A DNA stretch of 64,000 nt from Lysinibacillus sp. ZYM-1 (GCF_001308875.1 NZ_KQ465127.1:1-64000), one strand, 5' to 3'; counted from the stretch's first letter, positions 36,293 through 45,057 are shown. The notes: generated from the letters alone by a model not told the origin. Made by a program: numbers and translations.

Positions 36293-36886
36293 CTAACAAT
36301 GCATGGTGACAGCAAACCCTGTAGGTTTTTCTTCAAAAACATCCTGATATTCTCTAAAGTTAAAACTGAGTCCTTGTATGTCATCAGGCAATGGTGGTGT
36401 CACCACAAATGTGTTACTTTCATGCCCATCTGAGCCTCTCGCACCAGTATTGCGACATTCGTAGTGCTTATCTATAAATAATCCTAGATGGTTGCGCTGC
36501 TTTATTCTTTGACGAATATTTTGGTGGGTGTCTTGCTGTGAATCCCAGTCCATTAATAACTGCACGACACTAGCATTTTCGTACTGGCGAATATAGGAAA
36601 TTGTATAGATTCGATCGTCCACTTCCTGGGACTGCAAAACAGGAATATATTGACGAAAGCCAGCTGGTTCGATACGAGGTTGATAATATTTTTCTGATCT
36701 GATCATACTAAAAATCATAGCTAAATAAGTGTCATCGAAACCATATTTTTGTGCCCACTCCTTAATATTTTCATCTGTTGGGAAATCTTTCGTTTGGCTG
36801 GAGAGCTCTTTCCGCTGCAGTAAGAGTATGCATATTTGCTCATCTATTGCTAATCGTTTTTGGTGATTGGTTGGCATTTCGTGCAT
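36293..36886 (-). CDS. Hypothetical protein
   Basis: A 197-residue soluble protein with no motif I recognise. The N-terminal half is helical (RLAIDEQICILLLQRKELS), the C-terminal half contains HYECRNTGARGSDGHESN and TPPLPDDIQGLSFNF. GGAGGAG is nine bases from the ATG at 36884-36886 and three from the preceding ATG, so the second is preferred. Confidence 0.65.
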   Translation of the reverse strand: MHEMPTNHQKRLAIDEQICILLLQRKELSSQTKDFPTDENIKEWAQKYGFDDTYLAMIFSMIRSEKYYQPRIEPAGFRQYIPVLQSQEVDDRIYTISYIRQYENASVVQLLMDWDSQQDTHQNIRQRIKQRNHLGLFIDKHYECRNTGARGSDGHESNTFVVTPPLPDDIQGLSFNFREYQDVFEEKPTGFAVTMHC

Positions 36887-36983
36887 TTCCATTCTCCTCC
36901 ATCCTACAAGTCCTTCTTCTTTCTATACGTTATTTCCACCATTTGGTTCCATAATCAACCTAATTTTACTTTTCAGATCCAAT

Positions 36984-37015
36984 AAAAAAGCTACCCTATT
37001 CTTTGGGTAGCTAAT
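36984..37015 (-). terminator. Terminator of the membrane protein gene
   Basis: On the minus strand TAGCTACCC and GGGTAGCT form a stem with an eight-base loop followed by TTTTTTA. Confidence 0.85.
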
Positions 37016-37023
37016 TCTTCAAA

Positions 37024-37533
37024 TTAATTGATGACAACATCATTGTGCCAGCTTGTCGAGTCGGATAATTGATATGTAACCATATTGGCTGTGACAGCGA
37101 GAATAACACCTGCTCTGGATGATCTATGGGAAATTTCTGGATTTTCCAATACTAGAACCGCATAGCCCTCCCCTCGCCCTTGATCATCTATTGCATTGGA
37201 TGCATGAAATTCAAAGGTTGAATAAGACTGATTCTTTGTTACATAAAGTAGCCTTTCCTCACGATACACACCATTCTCTTTTAAATTATAGCTGACAGGC
37301 ATCCACCCATCGGACCATTCTATACTTCCTATGATTTGACGTTTCCTTCTAGCAAGTTTGCCAATGGAATACGTAAAATATATTTTCATTATTGCTTGAT
37401 CTAATTCATTTTTCCCCTCAGCGGTTGCTGTTACTTCAAGCATAATATCATTTTTCAAAAATTTCTTTATAAACACCAAAGCCACAGTGATAACACAGAT
37501 AAATAGTACTATACCAATTATGATAAATGCCAT
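37024..37533 (-). CDS. Hypothetical membrane-anchored protein
   Basis: A 169-residue protein with one N-terminal membrane helix (IIIGIVLFICVITVALVFI) and a hydrophilic domain that should be outside the membrane or on its surface. No motif recognised. The gene has its own terminator. Confidence 0.65.
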   Translation of the reverse strand: MAFIIIGIVLFICVITVALVFIKKFLKNDIMLEVTATAEGKNELDQAIMKIYFTYSIGKLARRKRQIIGSIEWSDGWMPVSYNLKENGVYREERLLYVTKNQSYSTFEFHASNAIDDQGRGEGYAVLVLENPEISHRSSRAGVILAVTANMVTYQLSDSTSWHNDVVIN

Positions 37534-37667
37534 TAGGTCCCTCCTAGTATCACGATTGCTGTTACTATAAGATTACCATGATTTAGGAGAGATAGGTGCT
37601 TTTCACCAAACAATCTTAGGATATGACACAGGCATAAACGATAAGACAAAATTAGCGTCTTATCTGT

Positions 37668-38132
37668 CTATTGGCCCTGTTGTAGCTCAGCCGTAAGGGT
37701 AAAAGGTATTCGTAAATAGTCGTATTTAATCGTTACCTTTTTGATGTCGGATGCTTTGACTTGAACAGCATAATGCTGCGGTTGCTTACCAATTGCTTGT
37801 TGATCTATGTATGAACGAGGTAAAATTTTAACTTGCGTTAATTTATGAAAAGACATATTTGTATTTCCATCTAGCTTTGTTTCGATCTCGAATGGTTCCG
37901 ACTTACTAATGACAAGCTCAGCGCTGTCAGGAAGTTTTTCATTGACAAGTAATTGCTTAAGCTTAATTTCTCGTAATCCTTTATTTTCTATCGCAATGAT
38001 TTTTACCGTTTCATTGCCCTGCTTGCTTGTATAGCTTTGAATGACAAGTGGTGGATTACTCTTGAGATAAATCATAAATGCGGCGCCAACCACAAGCACA
38101 CTCAGTAATAATGTAAATAGTATTTTTTTCAT
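37668..38132 (-). CDS. Hypothetical membrane-anchored protein
   Basis: A 154-residue protein with an N-terminal helix (ILFTLLLSVLVVGAAFMIYL) that acts as anchor or uncleaved signal, and a beta-rich domain likely outside the cell. No family recognised. The ATG at 38130-38132 has GAGGGAG upstream; the longer frame is ignored. Confidence 0.65.
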   Translation of the reverse strand: MKKILFTLLLSVLVVGAAFMIYLKSNPPLVIQSYTSKQGNETVKIIAIENKGLREIKLKQLLVNEKLPDSAELVISKSEPFEIETKLDGNTNMSFHKLTQVKILPRSYIDQQAIGKQPQHYAVQVKASDIKKVTIKYDYLRIPFTLTAELQQGQ

Positions 38133-38163
38133 ACGCTCCCTCTCTTTCCACTTACTCAGTATA

Positions 38164-38204
38164 ACAAAAAACAACCTGACTTTTTAGAAGTCAAGTTGTT
38201 TTTG
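38164..38204 (-). terminator. Terminator overlapping the end of the acetyltransferase gene
   Basis: On the minus strand AACAACTTGACTT and AAGTCAGGTTGTT form a stem with a CTAAA loop followed by TTTTTT. Confidence 0.8.
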
Positions 38205-38666
38205 TAGTCGTAATTCATCTCGTATCGGAATGCCATCATTGCCGATGAGTGGGATAGAAGGCTTATAGGCTCTTGCCTTCTCGACCGCATCTCGCAGTAG
38301 TTCTATTAAAAAATAGCCTCGTTTTTGATAAAATTTTAAGGCATGTAAATTATCATTCGTTGTAATAAGAGTAATGCATGTACAACCGTGATCCAATGCT
38401 ACTTGTTCTACCGCTTTTACTAGCGCTGAACCAATACCTTTGCCTTCCACTAGACTATCTAGAGAAATAATTTCACAGTCTTGCTTACGAATAATGTAAG
38501 TGACAAGACCTATCATCTCTTGCTGGTCATTTACATAAGCAAAGCCCTCTAATTGACTACAGTCATAGATCCCACTTGAAATGACCATTTCTGTCGTTCC
38601 CCAATGCTCCCTAAAAAAATGAAGCACATTTTGTTGTGGTAATTGTTGAATCGCTATTATCGTCAT
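38184..38666 (-). CDS. GNAT family N-acetyltransferase
   Basis: A 160-residue acetyltransferase. The core reads IISLDSLVEGKGIGSALVKA (acetyl-CoA loop with E-G-K-G-I-G) and NDNLHALKFYQKRGYFLIEL; the end PIRDELRLQKQLDF is typical of a Bacillus group of unknown substrate. AAGGAG precedes the ATG at 38664-38666; the frame upstream runs into the DUF3147 gene. Last gene of a MarR-DUF3147-GNAT set. Confidence 0.85.
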   Translation of the reverse strand: MTIIAIQQLPQQNVLHFFREHWGTTEMVISSGIYDCSQLEGFAYVNDQQEMIGLVTYIIRKQDCEIISLDSLVEGKGIGSALVKAVEQVALDHGCTCITLITTNDNLHALKFYQKRGYFLIELLRDAVEKARAYKPSIPLIGNDGIPIRDELRLQKQLDF

Positions 38667-38680
38667 GTCTAAACTCCTTG

Positions 38681-39028
38681 TTAAATGGAAATATGAAAAA
38701 CACCTGCAATGGCCTTTTGAATGCCTAAGAATACCGCCCAAGAAAGTACACCTAGACCTATGGCGAAGACAATATGAATAGAAGATTTCATCGCCATGTA
38801 AATAACAAATAGCATGCACATCGTTGCTGGCAAACCAACAATGACACCGACTGTAAAGCGCTGGATATGCTCACTCGATTCACTTTGTACCGTCAACCAA
38901 ATAATACTTAAAATACTCACCAATGGTAATGCCGCAATAATCCCGCCATAGGTAGGAAATCTACGTGCCACTTCTGTCACCACACCAATAATTGCTGCAG
39001 AACTAAGAATTTTAAAGAATGTATACAT
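38681..39028 (-). CDS. DUF3147 family membrane protein
   Basis: A 115-residue protein with four membrane helices. The start FFKILSSAAIIGVVTEVARR and RRFPTYGGIIAALPLVSIL with Pro-rich first loop match DUF3147/GlpM-like proteins of unknown function. It starts at the last base of the marR stop codon, hence coupled to the regulator. A distant paralogue is encoded on the other side of the regulator on the + strand. Confidence 0.8.
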   Translation of the reverse strand: MYTFFKILSSAAIIGVVTEVARRFPTYGGIIAALPLVSILSIIWLTVQSESSEHIQRFTVGVIVGLPATMCMLFVIYMAMKSSIHIVFAIGLGVLSWAVFLGIQKAIAGVFHISI

Positions 39029-39426
39029 TATTTCGCCACCTCACTTAGTCGTCGGAATGCCTGTAGGATGGCTTGTTGTTCCTGTTCTGTTAGCTGATGA
39101 AGTGCGCGCTTTAGCTTCTCCTCATCTAATTCTGAGTTTTTCTTCAGCACCTGTAACCCTTCTACTGTCAAGTGGAGAATAACCTTCCGTTGATCGTCAC
39201 TCGCACGTTCTTTCGACACCCAGCCATGGCGCTCTAGCTTTTTGACATGCTCTGACGCTGTATTATGGGAAATATTTAGTAACCCTGCAATATCACGCAC
39301 TGTTACTTCTTCTTCCTTTTGAATCATCTGTAAAATACGTACGCTTTGATGGGAAATCACATCTTCATGTGTTGTATGTAGATGATAAAAGATCGTTGTA
39401 AAATACTCATTTATGTCTGTAATCAT
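39028..39426 (-). CDS. MarR family transcriptional regulator
   Basis: A 132-residue winged-helix regulator. The DNA-binding part VTVRDIAGLLNISHNTASEHVKKLERHGWVSKERASDDQRK includes the wing Asp-Asp-Gln-Arg. The ATG at 39424-39426 follows AAAGGAG; the upstream extension to 39519 lies in the operator region and is not coding. A 21-bp palindrome directly upstream suggests autoregulation. Confidence 0.88.
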   Translation of the reverse strand: MITDINEYFTTIFYHLHTTHEDVISHQSVRILQMIQKEEEVTVRDIAGLLNISHNTASEHVKKLERHGWVSKERASDDQRKVILHLTVEGLQVLKKNSELDEEKLKRALHQLTEQEQQAILQAFRRLSEVAK

Positions 39427-39443
39427 TTTGGTAACTCCTTTAA

Positions 39444-39482
39444 TATATCGATAAATACGATTATATCGTATAATACGATATA
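39444..39482. promoter_or_regulatory. MarR operator with 10-bp arms
   Basis: TATATCGTAT-A-ATACGATATA at 39462-39482 is a perfect inverted repeat. An overlapping weaker copy (ATCG-N7-CGAT type) lies at 39446-39461. On the minus strand a TATAAT lies inside, so the regulator would cover its own promoter. Confidence 0.75.
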
Positions 39483-39674
39483 TTAACAGTCTCCATATAA
39501 AGTTTATATTTTCAGACATTTCCCTTAAGAAAAAGTACTAACAAGAATATGCTCTTTCATTTTCATAGAATTCTAATTTTTTGCACATCTCGCTCAATAC
39601 CATCGATGGCTACTTGTAGACACTGACTTTCTACAGTATTATTACTCTATTCTAAATGTAATTGAGGGCATCTT

Positions 39675-40010
39675 ATGTTATACTTTCTCTATTTTTTAGT
39701 AGGTGGCACCATTATGGTATTAGCGCTTTTACTGAGCCAATCGAATTATTTATTTTTGTCAGGCATCATTACAGCCTTGCCGATTTTGACACTTATTAAT
39801 ATGGGTATGCAAATGAAAAATATGAAAGAAGATACTTTTCATACCGTCTTACAAAACACTGTATTTGGAGCGGTTGGCATGCTGTTATTTACTATGCTCG
39901 CCTTCCTCTTAACAAGCTGGTTTAAACCAGGTATTTCCGTTATGAGTGCGCTTGCTGTCTATGCCGTGTTTATGCTATCTGGCAAATTTATTTTATCAAT
40001 GTTCGCCTAA
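39675..40010 (+). CDS. Small membrane protein, DUF3147/GlpM-like
   Basis: A 111-residue protein with four membrane helices. FLSGIITALPILTLINM resembles YGGIIAALPLVSILSII of the divergently encoded DUF3147 protein, so the two look like distant relatives. Function unknown. Divergent from marR and so possibly under the same operator. Confidence 0.7.
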   Translation: MLYFLYFLVGGTIMVLALLLSQSNYLFLSGIITALPILTLINMGMQMKNMKEDTFHTVLQNTVFGAVGMLLFTMLAFLLTSWFKPGISVMSALAVYAVFMLSGKFILSMFA

Positions 40011-40017
40011 TAGAGAA

Positions 40018-40046
40018 AAGGAGCTGCCTTTTGACAGCTCCTTATT
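40018..40046 (+). terminator. Terminator
   Basis: AAGGAGCTG and CAGCTCCTT form a nine-pair stem with a short loop, followed by ATTTATT. It ends the small membrane protein gene and may also serve the convergent HD-domain gene. Confidence 0.8.
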
Positions 40047-40052
40047 TATTGC

Positions 40053-41030
40053 CTAACTTTTGATAATTTTCACGCGAACACCCTGCTCAAATCTACTCAT
40101 CGCATAGGCGTTCATTGTTTTTACATGGTCTGATACTTCGCTAGCCTTCCATAATCGCTGTAGATGATAGACAGTTGGGTCTATCAGTCGTACTTTATTA
40201 TGAAAATGAATATCATCGTTCACTTGTTCTTCCCTTACTTCTACATTTTCATGAAGTTGTTGTAAAAGAGCTTGCACATCTTGATCATGTGATGCCCTCA
40301 TTTGCCCCAGTACTTCAAGATCAGTCTTTTGGAAATCACCAAGTGTTAGAATTTGTTTTTCTAGTGATAGTTTTAACACATCTGCTAACGTACTAGTCGC
40401 ATAAATATTTAAAGGATGCAGGAAAAAATCTATTACTTCTTGATAATACGTTTTCACAAACCATTCTGCACTGTCGATCGTTTTTACACATAGCTTCCCT
40501 TGAAAAACGAATACATCCTGTAAAAATCTTTGAATATCTTCTGATGAAGCATGGCCATAGCCAAACATATCTCTTAATGTATAATCCACACGATCTGCAC
40601 AAAGTTCCGGTGCTGGCTGCTCAAGCAAAGGCCACCTCGTCATATCAAATAAAATTTTCTCCACATCATAACCGTATTTGTTAAGAATTTCAGGAATTGC
40701 AGATGGCTGGATGACGTCCAGCAATAAAGTATCATGATAATCTTCCTCAGCATTTTCAAGGACAACATCTATTACATGCGAAAAAGCGGTATGAGAAACA
40801 TCATGCAATAGCCCTGCAATTTGTTCCTCCAGTGACCCTCCAAACTTTCTAATCAGTAGCATAACACCTATTGAATGCTCGTATCTTGTGATGTGCCATT
40901 GATTATTCACCAGATAGCCTGCTCCTGCTTGATGAATTCCTTTTAATCGTTGAATGGGCGTGGAATGAATAAGTTCCTCTAACACACCCTCAATTTCGAA
41001 TTCTCCATATAGAACGTCTCTAATTAGCAT
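40053..41030 (-). CDS. HD-domain phosphohydrolase
   Basis: A 325-residue HD-superfamily metal-dependent phosphohydrolase, related to the dNTPase-like proteins. The metal site is spread over ITRYEHSIGVMLL (first His), GLLHDVSHTAFSHV (His-Asp) and a later Asp (CADRVDYTLRDMFGYG). The substrate may be a nucleotide. GGGGAT lies upstream of the ATG. It starts six bases after the methyltransferase gene, so the two are co-transcribed. Confidence 0.87.
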   Translation of the reverse strand: MLIRDVLYGEFEIEGVLEELIHSTPIQRLKGIHQAGAGYLVNNQWHITRYEHSIGVMLLIRKFGGSLEEQIAGLLHDVSHTAFSHVIDVVLENAEEDYHDTLLLDVIQPSAIPEILNKYGYDVEKILFDMTRWPLLEQPAPELCADRVDYTLRDMFGYGHASSEDIQRFLQDVFVFQGKLCVKTIDSAEWFVKTYYQEVIDFFLHPLNIYATSTLADVLKLSLEKQILTLGDFQKTDLEVLGQMRASHDQDVQALLQQLHENVEVREEQVNDDIHFHNKVRLIDPTVYHLQRLWKASEVSDHVKTMNAYAMSRFEQGVRVKIIKS

Positions 41031-41036
41031 TTATGT

Positions 41037-41678
41037 CTATCCCCTAGCACAATTCGATATCACAAAAACTCCACCACAATGTGAGATTGGGTAAAATTGC
41101 AGCTGACAATGATCCTGCAAGAAAGTTTTTAGCTCCTCATGGACAAAATAAAACTCATCATCATCCCAATAGTCTTTACTATCCAGGCGGCATTGTTCTA
41201 GCTGCGCTCTTGTTTGAAAGGCAATATCACCAATCAAAATTTTGCCATTTGGTGTTAGTTGATGTAATAATTGCGTGATATAGGTAACCTTCTGCTCATC
41301 ACTAAAATGATGCAGGGCGTACGTGCTAATAATCGCATCATATTGTTTATTCATCAGCGCTGCAGGCAGGCCATTCGATAAATCCCATTCGATTAAGTTA
41401 GCTTGTGGCATTTTTGTCTGTGCAATGGTAATCATCTTAGATGAAAAATCAAAGCCATAGATAGAGTGCCCATGCTCGTATAACTTTGCTGTTAAAACAC
41501 CTGTGCCAAAGCCAATATCTAATACCGTCGATGTTGGCACTTGCATGACCTCATTAAAAATTCTATTTAAAATGTCTTTATAGCCCGCAAATGGATATTG
41601 ATGATTCTCTTCACTTAGTTGAACGGTTTGGTCATAGCCTTCCGCCCATAGATCAAAGCCTTGTTGATTTAGTATCAT
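41037..41678 (-). CDS. Class I SAM-dependent methyltransferase
   Basis: A 213-residue methyltransferase with N-terminal MILNQQGFDLWAEGYDQTV. Motif I is VLDIGFGTGVLTAKL, the acidic ribose site is in GFDFSSKM, and motif IV is ISTYALHHFSDEQK. The type resembles Bacillus YrrT/YxbB-like small-molecule methyltransferases; substrate unknown. AGGAGG lies five bases before the ATG at 41676-41678. Confidence 0.86.
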   Translation of the reverse strand: MILNQQGFDLWAEGYDQTVQLSEENHQYPFAGYKDILNRIFNEVMQVPTSTVLDIGFGTGVLTAKLYEHGHSIYGFDFSSKMITIAQTKMPQANLIEWDLSNGLPAALMNKQYDAIISTYALHHFSDEQKVTYITQLLHQLTPNGKILIGDIAFQTRAQLEQCRLDSKDYWDDDEFYFVHEELKTFLQDHCQLQFYPISHCGGVFVISNCARG

Positions 41679-41708
41679 AGTGCCTCCTAAATTGAATAAA
41701 TTCTCCAA

Positions 41709-42060
41709 GCATTGTATTGTTGACCTATCATCATCTGTGTCATAACAATTCCCCCTTTATATACCAATTCATTCAATTATAGCAATTATCTGTCTATCGA
41801 ACAATTCAGAAAATAACTAACGCTTTATTACTTTTGTTTAACAACCAAAACAGACCATAGTTAAGTAATCAGTTAAGTATAATTTATTTTTCAAATCTTC
41901 TATTAGTATACTTTCGAATGAATTTACAAATTCCCTATTCTCGATAAGACTTCTACCATACATCTCTTTATTCATTCTAATCACTTCTTACAACATGTAC
42001 ATTCTAGTTATTATATTATAAACTTTAATCATATTTTGGTAAAACTAATAAATATAGGAT
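41709..42060. other. Gene-free AT-rich spacer
   Basis: No ORF or clear hairpin seen. It separates the methyltransferase-HD operon from the decaying accessory region to the right. It should contain promoters for both sides, but no pair could be fixed. Confidence 0.4.
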
Positions 42061-42069
42061 AATAATGGT

Positions 42070-43134
42070 ATAAACTCGTGGAATATTCGGAAGAAATATT
42101 TAACAGCAGCTATCTCTACTACTGTTTTAATATTTATAATTGTAGGCGCAGTTATTTTAAGTAACAAATATAAAAATACTTATGATAAATTAACCAGAAT
42201 TGTTCTGGATGATACTATACCCAGTAATTACCTATTAACTTTAGAAAACATTGATATTGAAGATAACTCTGTAGGACAAGATTTTGACCTAGAAGCTATT
42301 ATTGATCATCAAGAAACCACTTTATTCAATGGTTCTCAAATTATATTGGGTGGCGCTTACAATACATCCTTTATACGTTTTCAATTACAGGCAATCGAAT
42401 ACGATTCAATTCCTGATGTCGGATGGATTGACGAGGAATTTTCTATACAACAAATGATGCTAGACGGACAATTCTATTTACAAGTATTAGTAGAAGAAAA
42501 CAGAGGTCGTTATGCGGGTAATGTTGCTTCTATAAAATTTTACTTTGATATAAAACGGGAAGTTGAATCAGGTGAAGTATGGTCAAATATTTTCAATATA
42601 AGCAAGAACAAAGAATTTAATGATGATTATGCATCATCGGAAACTACTACACCAATAGTAGATAGATGGTTAGAAACTCAAATATCTAATGATTCAAGTA
42701 CCGAAGAACAAACCCTTTCAAATGATCAAGAAACAACCAGTACCGATAATTATATTAAGCATGATTCCAACATTCAAAGTGACCAAAAGTTAGAATATAA
42801 ATTGGCATTAGATAAAATTGCGTTTGAGTTTGAAGAAATTTCAAACTCTGTCACAACTGTAGATGAGATGTACCAAACAACATATAAAACATACAAAAAA
42901 TTTGATGATTTGTTAAATGAAATTTATGAGACTTTAATAATCAAATTATCGCAAAGTGATATGGAAAAATTACGTAAGGAGGAAAGACAGTGGATAATTG
43001 ATAGAGATGCAAAGGCAGAAGAAGACACAGCCAATATGGCTAGTAGTACGATGAAAAAAATTCTGTATCAAAAATCTTTAGCGAATTCAACCAAAGAGAG
43101 ATGCTATGTACTATTAGATACTTATATGAAATGA
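42070..43134 (+). CDS. Membrane-anchored protein with C-terminal LprI-type (DUF1311) domain; no normal start
   Basis: The frame is open from 42058 with no ATG, GTG or TTG until a TTG at 42346, yet the codons before it clearly encode protein: a basic NIRKKYL, a membrane helix (AISTTVLIFIIVGAVIL) and then acidic extracellular sequence. The C-terminal ~110 residues carry the LprI/DUF1311 pattern: MEKLRKEERQWIIDRDAKAEED, MASSTMKK and STKERCYVLLDTYM, typical of lysozyme-inhibitor-type proteins. An ATA at 42070 with AGGA ten bases upstream could be a start; alternatively the 5' end is mutated and the gene is dead. Confidence 0.55.
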   Translation: MNSWNIRKKYLTAAISTTVLIFIIVGAVILSNKYKNTYDKLTRIVLDDTIPSNYLLTLENIDIEDNSVGQDFDLEAIIDHQETTLFNGSQIILGGAYNTSFIRFQLQAIEYDSIPDVGWIDEEFSIQQMMLDGQFYLQVLVEENRGRYAGNVASIKFYFDIKREVESGEVWSNIFNISKNKEFNDDYASSETTTPIVDRWLETQISNDSSTEEQTLSNDQETTSTDNYIKHDSNIQSDQKLEYKLALDKIAFEFEEISNSVTTVDEMYQTTYKTYKKFDDLLNEIYETLIIKLSQSDMEKLRKEERQWIIDRDAKAEEDTANMASSTMKKILYQKSLANSTKERCYVLLDTYMK

Positions 43135-43199
43135 TAAATAGGGATTTTGAAATAAAATCTCAATGATGGTCAACATATTAAAATGTCTTTTTTATTACT

Positions 43200-43276
43200 T
43201 TATGAATTGAGCATAGTCGCCATCTGTTCACGAGTAAGTTTGCCACCTGGATTCATGCTTTTGCCATCACCTGTAT
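43200..43276 (-). pseudogene. Fragment of an SLH-type C-terminal tail
   Basis: The minus strand reads GDGKSMNPGGKLTREQMATM followed by LNS and a stop. It matches the tail of the GH25 lysozyme encoded at 55872 (GDGKSLNPKGALTREQMATM). Only about 25 codons remain. It is probably the remnant of a related lysozyme or amidase gene. Confidence 0.75.
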
Positions 43277-43308
43277 ATATACTTATTTGACCTGAGACTT
43301 ACCTTAGC

Positions 43309-43466
43309 CTCTTATGACATAGTTAATGGAGTAAATTCAAAACAATACAAGAGCAATTAGATCGTGGGCATGTTAAAATACCTACAGGCATTCTGGTCAT
43401 TTGACTATTGTAAATCAAGCTATAGATTTGATAAAATTAACAAATACAGATGATTCACAATATTAA
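43309..43466 (+). pseudogene. Frameshifted remnant of an unknown gene
   Basis: Three overlapping frames join into one protein-like tail: VNGVNSK, then TIQEQLDRGHVKIPTG, then HSGHLTIVNQAIDLIKLTN ending at a TAA at 43464-43466. At least two frameshifts are needed. The family is not recognised. Confidence 0.45.
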
Positions 43467-43665
43467 ACTAGATAATAAAGAACGCATATAAATCAACAAT
43501 CCTTAAGGGAGGGATCAAAATGATCGCATTCACTTGTAATGCATGCTCTAGAACTTCTTTTTCAGGTCAAAGAGGTCTAGATTAAGTTATACCTATAACG
43601 TAAATTGAATGATCTCTTAGGCCAAATACCTTTAAAATTAGCCTATCAAACAGGAGAGATTTCAA
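43467..43665. other. Spacer with a 17-codon cysteine-containing ORF
   Basis: An ATG near 43520 preceded by GGGAGGG opens the frame MIAFTCNACSRTSFSGQ and stops after 17 codons. The Cys-x2-Cys looks like the first half of a zinc ribbon, so this is probably a truncated gene. Its role is unknown. Confidence 0.3.
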
Positions 43666-44319
43666 ATGGAAAAACAAACAATTCAGCCGTTCTTAACGGT
43701 CGCAAACTATCATTTACTGGAACAGCAATTAAGTAAAATTTTACATGCCCTTACAACTACGAAAGACAATAGTGTCATTCTTGCAGTACGTGGCCTTGTC
43801 GAAACGGAAATTACTACAAAATTAGAGTTATCCACTGAGGAGACAAAGCTTGTTGAACAGCTTTTCGCCGTCACAGATCGTGCCCAGGGCGATGCCTTGT
43901 TAGAACAGTTAAAGCCTTACGTCATACCGTTCAAGCCGGTGACAGCTAGCACACTCAAAACATTGTTTAAAAAGGAAAAAAAGCTGAAGCTACCTAATTT
44001 GGATGTACTAGATTTCCAACAAATTTGTTACCTAGCATGGGATGATGCAGGGACACATCGAAAATACGTTGTACTGGAACAAGACGACAAGCTACAAGGG
44101 ATTAAAGGTACATTTGCCAACAATACCGTTCGCGGTATTTGCGCCATCTGTAATCGCCATTCGGATGTTGGTTTATTTACCACTTCCATTAAAGGACAAA
44201 TCGTAGGTACATTTACCAACCATAGCAATTACATTTGTGCAGATAGCCAAACATGTAACGAGCATGTCTCAGATATGAATAGGACACGCGAATTTTTCCA
44301 ACGAATCACACAAAAATAA
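43666..44319 (+). CDS. FusB/FusC-type EF-G-binding protein
   Basis: A 217-residue two-domain protein: an N-terminal helical bundle (1-80) and a C-terminal treble-clef-like domain with a zinc site in GICAICNRHSDVGLF and YICADSQTCNEHV. In Staphylococcus, FusB/FusC bind elongation factor G and free it from fusidic-acid-stalled ribosomes; chromosomal homologues are common in Bacillales and their resistance role is not proved. AGGAGAG precedes the ATG. Monocistronic with a strong terminator. Confidence 0.88.
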   Translation: MEKQTIQPFLTVANYHLLEQQLSKILHALTTTKDNSVILAVRGLVETEITTKLELSTEETKLVEQLFAVTDRAQGDALLEQLKPYVIPFKPVTASTLKTLFKKEKKLKLPNLDVLDFQQICYLAWDDAGTHRKYVVLEQDDKLQGIKGTFANNTVRGICAICNRHSDVGLFTTSIKGQIVGTFTNHSNYICADSQTCNEHVSDMNRTREFFQRITQK

Positions 44320-44327
44320 ATGAGATA

Positions 44328-44367
44328 TGGCAGAAATGTTGTGTATGCAACATTTCTGCCTTTTTGA
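44328..44367 (+). terminator. Terminator of the FusB-type gene
   Basis: GGCAGAAATGTTG and CAACATTTCTGCC form a 13-pair stem with a TGTATG loop, followed by TTTTTG. Confidence 0.88.
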
Positions 44368-44384
44368 TGGCTAGCGAAATTTTA

Positions 44385-44905
44385 CTAGTGTATTGGCATA
44401 GCTTGAATGAAAACTGATACGCTCTCCTTATGCTCAACACCTAAAACATGTAAATCGTCAAGCAGAAGGTTTCTTTCATGCCTAATAATAGTTACGGTAT
44501 CTTTGTTTAGCTTTTTGATGACGCTCGGAACAATCGTCTGGTAATAAAAATTATAAAAATGACTTGTCTCGCCTAAAGTTACGTTACGATGTTCAATCAT
44601 TAACTTTTCTTTCCCTGTCGGAGAGGCTATGGTGTCTATTTCAAAATCTGTTATAGCTTGAATCAATAATAGACCCCCTGCTAGGAACAAGGTTATGATT
44701 GTCAGCATGATGACTTCATATTTTCTTAGCATTCTAGCAGTCCATACTACCAGATAGAAAGAAATCAGTGTCAGTAAAATGGGGAAAACATACCCATTCG
44801 TTTCAGAAACAAAAAATAGTATCCATTCATACTCAATAGCACAATTAGGAAATCCATGACTACCACGAATAAAAAGAACAATATTTTAGGATTTTTTAGC
44901 TTTAT
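44385..44905 (-). pseudogene. Four-helix membrane protein broken by a frameshift
   Basis: The 5' part encodes KLKNPKILFFLFVVVMDFLI and then FLFLKRMG before running to a stop at 44771. In the next frame translation continues as YVFPILLTLISFYLVVWTAR and joins without a stop to MLRKYEVIMLTIITLFLAG, a hydrophilic tail and the stop at 44385. Loss of one base in a GG(G)T run near 44798 explains it. The ribosome site GAGGGGG lies six bases before an ATA at 44903-44905, so the start is also abnormal. Family unknown. Confidence 0.7.
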
Positions 44906-45002
44906 AGTTAGCCCCCTCTTTACTTTGTAATTATATTGGACGTATTGGTTTAGCAAAGGATTCCAATAAATTCAAGAAAGAATCTGGACTAAAAAGGAAC
45001 AC

Positions 45003-45045
45003 AAAAAAGCAAAAACATTGCTTGTGCAACATCTCTGCTTTTCTT
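45003..45045 (-). terminator. Probable terminator after the truncated SDR gene
   Basis: On the minus strand AAAAGCA, TTGC, GCAA and TGCTTTTTT make a nested stem ending in a T-run. Confidence 0.55.
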
Positions 45046-45057
45046 ATCAACTATTCC

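Noticed and set aside
33001-42100. Shared 13-base string TGGAATATTCGGA in the exported-protein gene and in the LprI-type gene
   Set aside because: The match does not extend, so it is probably chance.
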